Shown: positions 44,947 to 56,863 of the stretch, one piece after another
Layout: every line of letters starts with the position of its first letter
Position numbering within the stretch: position 1 is the stretch's first letter
NCBI GenBank assembly: GCA_028023455.1
Contig: JAQFVV010013388.1
Span: 1-64,000 of the forward strand
Source: Epiperipatus broadwayi
Lineage: Eukaryota; Onychophora; Udeonychophora; Euonychophora; Peripatidae
DNA length: 64,000 nucleotides
Direction of reading: 5' to 3'
Notes under the pieces: generated by a model
Told to the model about the DNA's origin: nothing
Databases searched by the model: none
The model's input: only the letters and a program-made list of their open reading frames with translations
Program-made: the position numbers and the translations under genes

Positions 44947-46631
44947 CTATTAAATCAGAAAAGGTAAATATTAATCATATTTGCATATGCACATCACCTT
45001 TATATGATGAGGTGAGTCATGACAAAAATCTAAGTTTATGATATATTATATAAATAAATTCATACACTGATATTTTTCATTTTCATTTACATTAAACGCC
45101 AAAGTCAATTGCCATCATACTGTTCAGTCAAAGTATAATTTTTTCAATCAAGCTACAAAATATGATTCTTTTAATTTTAAACGTAATTGCTGCAATTTTA
45201 TTTCTTTTCAGTACAATATAGTCTGCATTTACTATTTTATGGTGAATCCTGAAGAATAGGATTACAATTCTAAATTCTAACTAAAATTTCATTCCCAAAT
45301 CTTGGCATTAGGAAAGTACAATTTGTAGAAAATTTGGGGTTGACATTTGAGCCCAAATTGAACTTTAATAAATTACTGTTTGTATGTATCCCTGACTTAG
45401 TGAGAAAATGGTTTATATGATATCATCAGATGCGTTGGTCATGTGGGAATTGTCCAGAGATCATAGGTAGTGAGGTTTGACATTGTACTGTTTGTGGCTA
45501 TGTTTATATCGATGTTACACCCAAATATATGAGTTAGTAGTCACTGCTTTGTGTAAAATAAATAAAATAATTATAAAATATATAAATGCTTATGTTCGGA
45601 ATTGAGTAAATTATCTTTCTTATTCTTATTAATTCATCATAGTTATTATTATTTTGTACAAATTTCTTCCAAAATAAACTAACCAAAAAGAATAATAAGC
45701 ATTGTAATTTTAGAATAAATAGTGAGTCATACGTTAACTTAAGTAATCCTTCAGGTTAAACACTTCCCCGGCATTTTTACTTAGTGTTGAGAAAAAGTGA
45801 AAAAATCGCTGGTCAACTGTTTCAAATAATGGTAAATTTCCCTTCAACGTTTTCCCCACTAGTTAAGACATTCGTTTACTGATTAATAACTGGATGATTA
45901 GACGAGATGGCTATTTTGCTTGGCAATTTCTCAGTTGCTTAAAAATACTTCCAAGTCCATGCAAATGCAAATCCCATGCAATAGCAGATGAACCAACCTC
46001 TACACATATCAATTTAAATAATTGTACAGTATACCACCATTATACCATAAAAAGTCTCAAACAATACTTCTTTTTCTATTTTAAATTATAGTTTTTCTTG
46101 AGATTATTTTTTTGTTTTTTTTTTACAAGTAAAAAGGATTTGATGTAAAAAAAATGTTGATTAATAAAAGATTAGTTAATTTATTAATAAATTAAATATC
46201 TTTAAATTTTTTCAGTAAATACTTATGGTAGTAGGTCAATTATTTCTTAAAAGGTCATGGCCAGGTAACGTTATATTTCAGTTTCATTAGCAACAGCGCC
46301 ATCAAGCGATGTGTACGACTACTACCATACTTATTTACTTTTACACTTTTACTGAAATGTATTGAACTTCAAGCAGAAAAGCAATGAGTTTATTACATAT
46401 AATATAATGAACTTTTATTTATTTATTTTAATAATTGTTGAAAATGTACATTTGAATACTTTTTGCAAAAACTTTTTTTTTTTTTTTTAAATAACGAAGT
46501 CATTGGAGGAATTTCCTGCCAGCCAAAATCTATAGTTTTGTTTCAAATAAAGTCCTTCATATAAACTATTTATTTATTTATGCTTAAATTGAAACATATA
46601 TATTGCTAAAACAGATTTTATTAAAAATAAA
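44947..46631. other. PPP4R1 intron, AT-rich
   Basis: No gene recognised. The patch 45330-45540 is a little less AT-rich without recognisable content. Confidence 0.5.
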
Positions 46632-47239
46632 AGTTGTTTTCTCATCCTTGGTGTTCGCCTCAAGATGTCGCTATTTCTAGGTAAATTCCTAGAAATATAC
46701 CGTTTCACCGGCCTTCACCCAACAAAAGAGGAAATTTTCTACGTTATAAATGCAAAAAAGTCCTCATGTTATGTTGGACGGAGGCGGTGTCGACGACAGA
46801 AGCCAACACAAATGAGACTTCTTTCTATGATAAAACACAGAAAGAGTTCCTGACGGCTGCCGGTTATGGCTTTTTTTTTCTATGCTAAAAGCAAAGAGAA
46901 AGAAATACCTTGATCGGCTGTCGTAGTAGTCGATTTTGTTAATCATTTTCTCGTAAAAGTAGAATATCTATTTTCTCTGTAGTGTCATGTGAGAGAGTGT
47001 GTATTTGAAGCAGTCATAGTTTTTTAAAATTTGATAAGACGTCTATTTTTTTTAATGTGTTGTAACTTACTTTACTGTTGTAAGTTTAGTAATAATGTCC
47101 TGAAGATTCCATTACGAATGGGTAACCCTCAAAAATTGCTTTTAAGGGTGCGAAATGGAAAAAAAAATTAAGGATCACGCGAAAAGTACCGTTTTCGTGA
47201 GAATTCATCCGTGACCAGTTACTTTTGCTATACTGTATA

Positions 47240-47775
47240 TATATACGCACAAACAAAAACAACCCAGTGTCTAATTATTAGGAATTACTTGTCCAAAAAA
47301 GAAAATTAGTCGGGTATTATTATTATTATTTTTTGTTACATTTATTATTTCAAAATAAGATTAGTTTTTATATCTACACACTAACAAAAACAACCCACTT
47401 CCTGATTAATTACTGTCTTAAAAAAAAAAAAGAAAGAAAGCAAATCCAATGGGGCTTGGTTTTTTTTCAATGGAGTATTTGAATTACGGTATTTTTTTAT
47501 ATATATATACACAAGATTTACACACACACACACACCCCAAAAAAAGAAACCCACTTTCTGATTAATTACTGTCAAAAGAAACGCAAATTAGTCGGCTATC
47601 ATTTTTAAATTTAGTATTTCAATAACGGTACCCTTTTTATATAGACAGAGTTAACAAAAACAACCCACTTTCTGTTTCATTACTGTCCCCCCACCCAAAA
47701 AAAAAAAAAAAAACGGAAATTAGTCGAGTATCATTTTTCAATTGAATCTTTCAATGACGGTCCTTACTAATAGTA
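47240..47775. repeat. Tandem array 1, units about 115-155 bp
   Basis: AACAACCCACTTTCTGATTA or close variants recur near 47257, 47387, 47541 and 47657, each followed by ATTACTGTC, an A run, ATTAGTCG and GTATCATT. Copies are diverged, so this is an old expansion inside the Merlin-like element. Confidence 0.65.
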
Positions 47776-47829
47776 GTCGGGTATCAATTCTAAATTGTAG
47801 TATATAAATGATGTTACTTTTGATCGATT

Positions 47830-48355
47830 TAGAATTACGTCTTGCTTTTTTAATAATAATTGATTTTTACTTTTGACCAAAAATACCATAACTTTAAAAA
47901 AAGACACACATAAAGGCCAAAAAAAAAAAAAATGAGAAAAAGCCCCGTAACTTTAAAGACACACACACAAACTCAAAAACAATCTAAGATTAATAAACAT
48001 TGACTTATTACGTCTTGCTTTTGAATCAAATGATTGATTTACTCTTGCAAAAAAAAGGTACTGTAACTTTAAAAAGACACACATAAAGTCCTCCCCAAAA
48101 AAAATAGAAAAAGCCCCGTAACTTTAAAGACATACACACAAATTCAAAAACAAGATAAGATTAATAAACATTTACTTATTATGTCTTGCTTTTGAATAAA
48201 AGTATTGATTTACTCTTGCAAAAAAAAAAAAACCCGTAACTTTAAAAAGACACACATAAAGTCCAAAAAAAAAAAAGTTAGAAAAACACCGTAACTTTAA
48301 AAAGACACACACACACACACAAACTCAAAAACAAGATAAGATTAATAAACATTTA
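47830..48355. repeat. Tandem array 2, three units of about 172 bp
   Basis: ACGTCTTGCTTTT.AAT near 47834, 48008 and 48179 is followed each time by TTGATTTACTCTTGCAAAA, GTAACTTTAAAAAGACACAC and AAACTCAAAAACAAGATAAG. Units are closer to each other than in array 1. Confidence 0.65.
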
Positions 48356-48544
48356 CGAAAAAAATGAAAAAAACTAACATCATATAATAGTATTAGTTAG
48401 TAGAATATTTTATTATAAATCTAAGAAATCAAATCTTTTTAGATCAAATCGATCATTTAGGTCGGGCCACGGAATCATTATATGTATGTTTTTGATTAGC
48501 ATCAACGCCATCTCTAGGCGAACACCAAGGATGAGAATACAACC

Positions 48545-49516
48545 TCTTAAATTACCATTATTATTTATTCGATTTGATTTTAATAAATGATTCACTGGAA
48601 AGTAAATCTAGCTTAATATTTATTCCAGTTTTTGAATTAAGAAAATTGATAGTACTCATATTTAGATATTCTAAGTGGGCTGGGCTGATTAATCTCAATA
48701 CCAGAAAATACTAGACCAAGGAAAAAATCGCACTGTTGAATCCCAAAATTGACAAATTCTCTCCAAGGTTGCAGTCCCTAATGAAGAATTCACAAGTCTA
48801 TATTTTACATTTTTTTATTTTAATGCACAATTTTGGTCTATAGCAAGCAATCAAACTTGATAACAAATTGAAATAATTTCAAATTATATTCTTATATTCT
48901 CAAAATTTATTTATTTTGAAGATTACACTTGTTTATCAATAGACTGCAGAATTATGATAAGTATATACAATTCTTAACAAATATAACAGATTTAAACAAT
49001 TGATCAGAAAGAATTACTTATAAAATAAAAAATACTCAAGTGAACAATAATAACTATGCTATCTTTTTTTTTTTTTTATTCAAATTCTAATGAAACAAAA
49101 AAAAAAAACTACTAAAGTTTAGAAGTTACTAAAATTTAATAAATATTCATTACATGCTATATTATAAAAAGAAATCCTCTATAAGTAGCATCACGCGGAA
49201 CTATAATTTGTGACTTTTATCACAACCTATTAATTGATAATTACTACAGTAATGTCTTTCTGCTATAACTGTTCAGTTTTTATATTAGTCGTGCACTTTT
49301 AAGCAATCGAACATCAGTTTGTTAATAGAATTCGTACTTTGTCAAACTGTAGAAAGTTTATTAAATACTGTATTTAATATTTTTTAATGTTAAATAATTT
49401 GGTATTACCTAAATAACATCTATTATCTACTTCGAATGATTAAAAAAAAAAAGAAGTCACAATCAGTTATTGTTAAAGTTCAGCGTCAATCAACAAAATA
49501 GTTGTGAGCAGTCCCT
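48545..49516. other. PPP4R1 intron, AT-rich
   Basis: No feature recognised. Confidence 0.5.
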
Positions 49517-50003
49517 TATGAAATTATTTATGAAATAAAAAAAAAAAAAAGAATGGAGAAATATGGAAGTTGTCTATCTATAAAAAAAGATATTATGCAT
49601 GGTAGAAAGAGAAACGTAAATAGCCATGTGTGTGTGCTGAAAATCAGATATATTAATCTTTAGATTGGATTAAAGTTTATATCTGTGCTAGAAAAAATCT
49701 CTAGTTTAATAAATGATTAATAATAATCATTACGTGTCTATCAAAAAGTTGACAATGTAAAAGTTGGGGAGGAGTAAATTGACGCTTGAAAATAAAAATG
49801 AGACAATTTGCTCTACATAAATACTCTTCATGTAATAAAGATATATATGAGAGATGATGACCTGGCCCAATTGATGAGTGCTGATTCAGCACGAAATGCA
49901 TCTTGGGGGTCATTTGTCTTTTATTGTATCTTTATTTATATGAAATTATTTATGAAAAAAAAAAAAGAATGGAGAAATATGGAAGTTGTCTATCTATAAA
50001 AAC
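49517..50003 (+). repeat. Family D-type hammerhead element between 68-bp direct repeats
   Basis: ATGAAATTATTTATGAAA, an A run, and GAATGGAGAAATATGGAAGT plus TGTCTATCTATAAAAA occur at 49517-49588 and again at 49939-50001, about 416 bp apart. Between them is a single hammerhead motif near the right-hand repeat. This looks like one full repeat period flanked by duplicated ends, as expected for a tandem-repeat element reduced to a little over one unit. The region outside the ribozyme is not similar to the 476-bp unit. Confidence 0.5.
49857..49913 (+). ncRNA. Type I hammerhead ribozyme motif, near canonical
   Basis: Stem I: AUGACC (49857-49862), bulge UGG, CCCAA, pairing with UUGGG (49903-49907) and GGUCAU (49908-49913), 11 pairs in all. 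Core: UUGAUGA (49871-49877; the first C is U), stem II GUGCUG/CAGCAC, six perfect pairs with an AUU loop, GAAA (49893-49896), palindrome AUGCAU and cleavage nucleotide C (49902), an AUC triplet. Same layout and same UGG bulge as the 28-29 kb motifs but with different, still paired bases. Only the C-to-U change in the core is expected to reduce activity. Antisense to PPP4R1. Confidence 0.68.
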
Positions 50004-51605
50004 AAAATTATCAATATATATATTGCTCATAATAATTTATATAAGCAATCATTAAATTTTATTTGAAATTTATTATTGGCAATGGTATAAATTCATTCAT
50101 ATACCACATGCCATTGTTTTGAAGATCTAAATCAATTCACAGTTCCTAAGCGTGCGTGAATTTAATATTTGTAATTACATCTTGCACATTTTCCACCAAG
50201 TTGAATTATTAAAAATTTTTAGCGAAATTCAAGTTTTATTTATAATTTTACAAATATTTTCAAATGTTAATAACACATTGGTTAATATTACTAATAATTG
50301 AAATGCATTTGAAAAAAATATATAAATAAAGTTTGAATTTTTCTAAAAACATGTAATAATTCAAGTTGATGATGGAAATAGTCCGATAAATAACTTAGAT
50401 GAAATATTACCATCCCAAATCTTCAAACAAACAATTTAGTACATTTTGTTATTTATTAAATACAACACAATGCAATGTTTTGGAGATGCCCTTCTTTTGC
50501 TTGACATAAACATCTTATTTCAATACTTTGTTTGCGCCTCGTGAAAAACCCTGTGAAGCATTTGGTTTTATTTCTCATTGTTAATATCTCACAAATTTAT
50601 TAATCAAATATTTTAGTTATAATTTTGACCAATAGATAAAATCTCCTGCAGTAACTGTCATTAAAGGATCTAATTTGTCAAAAAAACTAAAAAATTAAAT
50701 TTTTTTATTTCATTTTATTACAATATATAAATAATACGTATATTTAAAATTTAAACTGTCTTTTATGTGTAATGTGAGTTGAAAAGCGTACATTAATCAG
50801 TGTTATTTTTATTCAGATACACTTTTTTTTTTTACTTGTAATACTGTCGTAATATTTAAGAGTTTTTTTATTACCGATAACAATTTAAATTTTTATTAAT
50901 TTTAAAATTAGCTTCTATTATTTCTAAGGGTATATATATTGTAACCTTCTGGATAAGCACCAGAAATATTGATTGTAATTATACAGCACTATATCAGTAA
51001 CAGCTGATTGCATCTGACTAAAAAAAAAAAATGAAATAACCTGAAATTTAAATTTTTTTTTTAATAATGGCCTAAAAATGTGTAAAAGCACTTACAGATA
51101 TACTTTGAAAGTTTTGAGGTATTTAATAATTTTCTTTGGCGAGTAATTAATGTTAGAAAGGGGGGTGGCTTGTCACAGAAGTTGTCAGTTTAGTTTAAGT
51201 TGATCCAAGTTTGTTTTATTTGTCTGCAGAACAGTACTGATATTTGTTTAGATAATTTCCTGGTTTATTTGCTTATAATATTTCAATACATAGTGTAAAT
51301 AGTGCAATATGTTTGGCTCATCATCATAGAAACTGTCATTTTAGTCAGATCAGTTTAGTACCTGTAGTACAGTATTTATGGATGTTCATGTATGCTTGTG
51401 CTAACTTTCAGCTTCATTTTCCATTCATGTATTTCATTGTACTACCAAGTATCATGTCTCATAGCAAAAACATTTAATTTCCTAGCCAATAGCTTGGGTA
51501 ATCAGCTTAAATAAATTTTAAATGAATTAATAGATCACTGGACTAGTGGATTGTCAACAGACAAATACACTATTAAATATTTTATTTGCTAAAATAATTA
51601 TTTTT
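50004..51605. other. PPP4R1 intron, AT-rich
   Basis: No gene recognised. 51150-51480 is slightly less AT-rich with no recognisable content. Confidence 0.5.
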
Positions 51606-53328
51606 GGTTGTTTTATAACAGCGTGTTGAAACCGCCTGAGGGCGTTATTTCTATGCTATCGCACAAAGATATGCCGTTTAGGCGGCCGCCTCCGCTATCG
51701 AACGTTCTATTTCTAATGCATAAGCATAGAAATAGCCCGTTTGTGTATAGTGGTGGCTGATAGTCTATTTCTATGCTAATGCACAGAAACATGACGTTTA
51801 TTAATCTGGCAGCAGAAGCTATCGTGTCAGCTTACAGCTCAGATTTGTGTTACGCATTTTTGTTGTACGAACAAATTTCACTTTTGGGTACAGTATTGTG
51901 TGACGGTAGCTGGAATTCCGAAATGTCAAAACTATTTTAATATTCATTAAGACCTTCTCCCCCTCTATCTTCAGTGTTTTATGAAAATCTACTAACAATT
52001 ATGAGCATTGTCTCATGCTTCCGCAGCCCACATTTCCTGCTCAAAAAATTTGTCAAGTGCAGGTGCGAGTTCCATCACATCACGCTCCAAGTCACGTTTT
52101 TGCGAAAACAACTGCGAGCTTCAAATGTCTGAACGAAAGTTTCCGAAGATCAAAGTTTGGGATTTGTCTTACAGCAGTATGGAGTAGTGGCATCTGTGAA
52201 GAAGTGTGTGTGTGGAACGTCTTGATTTCATGACGATAGTACATCTGTACTATTGGAGCCGTGAGGAGCTGACAGTGTTGAGGGTTGTCTCCAACTTGAA
52301 CATGTCTCCAGGCTCCCTTGTGCACAGGACCAACGAACTCCGCGAGCTCTGTCGCAAGAGCTTAATGTCTTGGCCGTGCCGTCAAATCGGCAGTCCGGGT
52401 TCAATTGTTGAAGTTGACGAGACCTTGTTTAGCTGGCGAAAGAACCACTAGGGCAGGGTTCTTCCACAGCAGTGGATCTTCGGTGGAGTGTGCCCTGAGA
52501 CCAGCGATTGCTTCATTGTGGCTGTTCCCTGTCAATCTGCAGCCACCCTTCTTCAGTCGATTCGGGAAAACGTCAAACCTGGATCAACTATTTTCTCTGA
52601 CTGCTGGAAGGGTTATCAAACCAAAGAGCTTGAAGCTGCAGGTTTCAAACACCTGACAGGGGAAACCACAGGTACAATTTTGTGGACCCCAGCACAAGCG
52701 CGCACACACAGAACATTGAGCGCCTGTGGGGTCTGTTGAAATGGCGCAACAAGAAACAGCGTGGCACAGCCAGATGCTCGCTGGATACCTACCTGGCTGA
52801 GTTTATGTGGCGGCATATGCACAAGGGGGAAGACATCTTCCAGGCACTATTATTAGAGCTTCGAGTTGTTCCTGAATAGCCAAATAAGTTTGTTTTGTTT
52901 TAATTGTTATATATTCGGCTGTTTAATGTAAATAAAATGGTTTTGTTGTTTTTGTAATATAAAAAAAGTTGCTTATTCAACCTTCGTTAATTAACTTGTT
53001 AACAATTGAAGCCCCCCCCCCACCCTAAAAAAGTTGTTAGAAATATATTGATTTCACCGTTAAATGAAAATATTTATTTGTAATTAATTTGGTAGAATAC
53101 CAAACCGAAAATAAGTAATAAAAAGAATAAAAACTAATTACTTTTTAAATTCATTTTGATTTATGTATTTTTTTGTAAAGATTTATTTGATTTTTTTTTT
53201 TACTTTTAATAATGTCATAAACAAACAAAAACAAAATAAAAACTCCGGCCCCGGAAACATTATATTTATCTTTGTTTACAAACAAACCACGCCCTCAGAC
53301 GGTTTCAACATGCTATTATAAAACAACC
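51606..53328 (+). mobile_element. Merlin DNA transposon (ISXO2/IS1016-like), full length, broken
   Basis: A 1723-bp element with about 40-bp terminal inverted repeats: left GGTTGTTTTATAACAGCGTG, right (complement) GGTTGTTTTATAATAGCATG, both continuing TTGAAACCG.CTGAGGGCGT. Flanks are TTATTTTT on the left and a T run on the right, compatible with an 8-bp duplication but too simple to prove it. It carries one transposase gene with at least two or three disabling changes, and CTATTTCTATGCTAATGCAC-type subterminal repeats (near 51650, 51715, 51770). It sits in the 14.6-kb PPP4R1 intron. Confidence 0.85.
52015..52879 (+). pseudogene. Merlin transposase (DDE, ISXO2-like), frameshifted
   Basis: Cut-and-paste transposase. 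The N-terminal part (52015-52230) is in a different frame from the rest and has lost a clear zinc ribbon. The catalytic core shows the DDE triad: Asp in VEVDET (52416-52418), Asp in IFSDCWKGY (52599-52601) and Glu in NIERLWGLLKW (52718-52720). DPSTSAHTQNIERLW is typical of ISXO2 transposases. Damage: a frame change near 52210, an in-frame TAG at 52459-52461 region before GRVLPQQWIFGG, and a one-base gain near 52659-52666 that shifts the frame before FVDPSTS. The stop codon is at 52877-52879. All three catalytic residues survive, so inactivation is fairly recent. Confidence 0.85.
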
Positions 53329-56300
53329 TTTTTTTTTTTTATTTTGTTACTTTAGAAATACAGAATATTTTTAAAAAAGACAAAATGATTTTTTCTTTCT
53401 TTTTCAAGATAGAAAGATTCTTGCATATTTTGTAACTAATTAAACCAGTGCAATGGGCAGAATAACCTTTATTGTTTCTAGAGTGAACTTTTAAGTGACT
53501 TTGGATTGATGGGAGAACAGATGTTTGTGTAATAATCTGATATAAAAAGGGGAATCTTTTTACAAAAAGTTGCCTTTCCCTTTTCTGATTTCAACAATTC
53601 TCTCTCCATAAAAAGTTTTTATTAGCACAATTTTGTTTCTACAAATTCGTTCTTTCATGGTTCAAGCTTAAAAGTGAAAATTCCTTTGATTTTCTGGATG
53701 TAAACAGCTCAGAAGTTCTACTGGGGAAAATAAAAATTGAAATGCAGACGTAAATCTCTTCGAAAATAAGGTACCTCTTCCTGCTTCTGACTAATTTAAA
53801 TTCTAAAATCATCACTTGAGAAGCGTATGTGTGCCTATATTATAAACTTATTTAACTTGAATTTCTAATATTAAAGAAATAATGGAAATGCGTGTTTATA
53901 TTTCAAAGCTATTTTGCCTAAATTTCATCTCTAATGTTAAAGACTTAATTGAAACGTGTGTCTACATTATAAGTTTGATTTAATTAGATTTAATCTCTAA
54001 CATTAATGAAATAACTCAAATGTGTGGATTTTGTTATTATTCTGGAAGATTTATATTGATTTCATAAAGACACTTTGTTGATAATTTTTGCTAACTATAA
54101 AGGAATAAAGTTTGAACGGAAAGATGTATGCGGATAATTTATTATAACCTGCTTTATTATTATTAACAAAATAGATACCCATCCATTTGTATCTGGAAAT
54201 AAGAAACAAATGTGTCACATATGATTTAATGAACTATTAAATTTATCTCTAAATGTGCTGATTTATCTGGATGTGAATTTCTTTTATTTTATTGTTCTCA
54301 TTTGCATTTGATTTTTTGAAGTATTTTATCAATAAACTTACTACGAATTTAAATGGTTTTATGAACTGAATGACTTTTGAAAATTTGGAACAAATGCTTA
54401 AATAAGTCTAATGAATTAAATAATCAATTATTGCTCTACTTATGCCATAATAAATATTTGTTTGCCACCATGAAGAATTTTCTTATGTGATATTGCTAGC
54501 GGTTTCATTAGCTATTGCTAAAAACTTTGAAATGCTGTTAAATTGAACCCAATTAATATTATTTATCTCCCTGCAGGAACTTGTTATGTGTTTATCTATG
54601 TTTGTGATTATACAAATGATCATCATCATTTAGTACCTGACCAAGATGTGTCACCTACAGACTATAAATGACCGTTTCGTTCCAGCTGAAGAAAAAAAAA
54701 AAAAAAGCTTTAATGATTATTATTATTTTTGTTATCATTCGATAGATAGGTAGATTAATTGTTTGTCTTAAGATTTTTTTTTATTATTATTTAATTATTA
54801 TTTCTCTCTCGAAGAATGTCTCGCAAAAGTATAATATGGAGAAATATTATACTGGGTAATTAGTATTATTTTAATATAGTTTTTATTATGTACTTGTATT
54901 TCTATATGCACGTGGCAACAGAAAGATCTGTTTGCTAATTATGTTTTTGAGAAGAGATATTTACATAAAATTTATTGTTTATCTTTGCGTTTTTTTTTTA
55001 AGAAATTATATTTTATTTTGTATTTAACTCTAACTTACCATACAGTATAGTTAATCAGCATTACATCTTATTTTATTAATTTAATTTTATCACACAGTAG
55101 TTTGTTCAATGCATGTGGATGATGGGAGATGAGGTATAGACTATAACTTGTCAATTTAAATGGTAGAACTTTACCAATTCCAATTACTTATTTATTTTAA
55201 AATTTAATAGATGTTTTGTTCCTATTAATCATAATGTTTCCTCCCATATCTAGTATACATTTTACACCTTATAGATTTCTGTAACCACCCAATTGAGCTA
55301 AGCTAAGATAGGACAGTATTTTAAGAGTCTCATTAATAATTTTAAAGCGAGATCAGACTAGTAGTTTATTCTATGATCAATAGAATTGGCGTTCCCCTGG
55401 GTATTTGTTGATAGGAAAGGTGTTGGGGGAGGGTTACAATATAAACTGCAATAATTTTTTTTTTTTTTATTATCTCTTTCTGCATTACATTCACGATCAG
55501 GAATATAAATGAAATGAATGTTTGTTTTTGAAACATCATTTTCTAGATAATTTACTTCTTTTTAAAATAGCATTTTCAAAATGGTGATACAACCCTATAG
55601 TTGTTTTTTATTTTTTTACGGCATTTTCCTTTAAAACTATTTTTTAAGGGATCTTTCCTTTTATAGAAAACAGAGAAATCATGGATACCTCATATGCAGA
55701 CAAGTTAATCATCTAATATTGTAAATACATATTAATTAATAGACTACAGTGGCCATACCACTATAAGAATAACAAGGGCAACAAAAGTACCTGCAGAACT
55801 CACAAGTGAACTCACTACAAGTAGAACTATTGTAATCAATGACCTATAGGCATGATTGCTCCTGTGACCCATCGCAATCAGATTATGTAAAATCTAATGT
55901 AATCTTTTTGAAGAGTTAATACAGATCCATCTTTGAAAAAATGAATTGAAGGAACTTTAAGGATAAATACAATATTAATTATTTTTAACATTAATTTATC
56001 TTACACTGAAATATGCATACTAAAGTGAATTGTCTCCGTAAATTATTTCAAATTATTTTTTAGAAAGTAAAACCATTTTTAATTATAAAAATAAATTTAT
56101 CAGAAATTTGTAAAAAGTAATTGTATGTATATACATATCCTTTGTGCATATAAACGCAAACATATGCGCAAGTGTATCCAAATGAAGTCAGAAATGTCTA
56201 TCTGTCTACCAAATTATATCACCGTTATTATTAAATATTTGAAAGCAAATTATAACATAATCTAATATTTAATTCGCTAGTAAATAAAGACCCCTCTCTA

Positions 56301-56556
56301 CTGAAAAGGATATATTCATTTTATATTACAAATTAAAAATGAAATAACACAGTTTTGATTTCTATAAAAGAAATTATTTGAATTATACTCAAGAAGCAGT
56401 ATAATACATCAATGTATAAATAATTTTAAATTGACTAATTTTAAAGTTCATATAAAAAAAAGTCACAGAAAATTTAAAATTAATAACTGTAAAAATGTTT
56501 AAATATTTTTTATTTTAATCAAAACCAATGATTTTTTTTCTCTTTTCTAGATAATT
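53329..56556. other. PPP4R1 intron, AT-rich
   Basis: No gene recognised. Short T and A runs only, for example near 54690 and 55450. Confidence 0.5.
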
Positions 56557-56863
56557 CTAATATCCAACTAAATGTTTTGGGCATTCATATAGAAAAGGTA
56601 GTCTTTATAATTTAAACATAGCTTTTATTAATGGTTAGCATGCTTTTGAAATGTAAAATATTATAATCGTAGCATTATGGAGATCCGAGCTTTTAAGTAC
56701 CCTTGATAAATAAAGTGTACTTAAAAGCTCAGATCTCTATAATAATGTTATGATTATGATATTTTACATATCGAAAGCATGCTAAGCATTAATAAAAGCT
56801 AGGTTTAAATTATAAAGACTACCTTTTCTGCACGAATGCCCAGAACATTTAGTTGAATATTAG
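56557..56863. mobile_element. Foldback MITE: 307-bp near-perfect palindrome
   Basis: Arms of about 145 bp: left CTAATATCCAACTAAATGTT, then TTATTAATGGTTAGCATGCT and CTTTTAAGTAC; right the complement, ending AACATTTAGTTGAATATTAG. The loop is about 16 bp (CCTTGATAAATAAAGT). No coding capacity. A flanking target duplication is not obvious. Possible identity: an inverted dimer of a small element. Confidence 0.7.

Larger units (their letters stand above)
46632..48544. mobile_element. Merlin-like non-autonomous element with internal tandem arrays
   Basis: Terminal inverted repeats of about 40 bp: left GTTGTTTTCTCATCCTTGGT, right (complement) GTTGTATTCTCATCCTTGGT, both continuing GTTCGCCT. GGTTGT-type termini match the Merlin at 51.6 kb and the element at 17.1 kb. 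A clear 8-bp target duplication is not visible. The subterminal part (CTATTTCTAGG, CTATGCTAAAAGC) resembles the subterminal CTATTTCTATGCTAATGCAC of the 51.6 kb element. No transposase. The centre is filled by two tandem arrays. Family assignment is inference. Confidence 0.55.
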
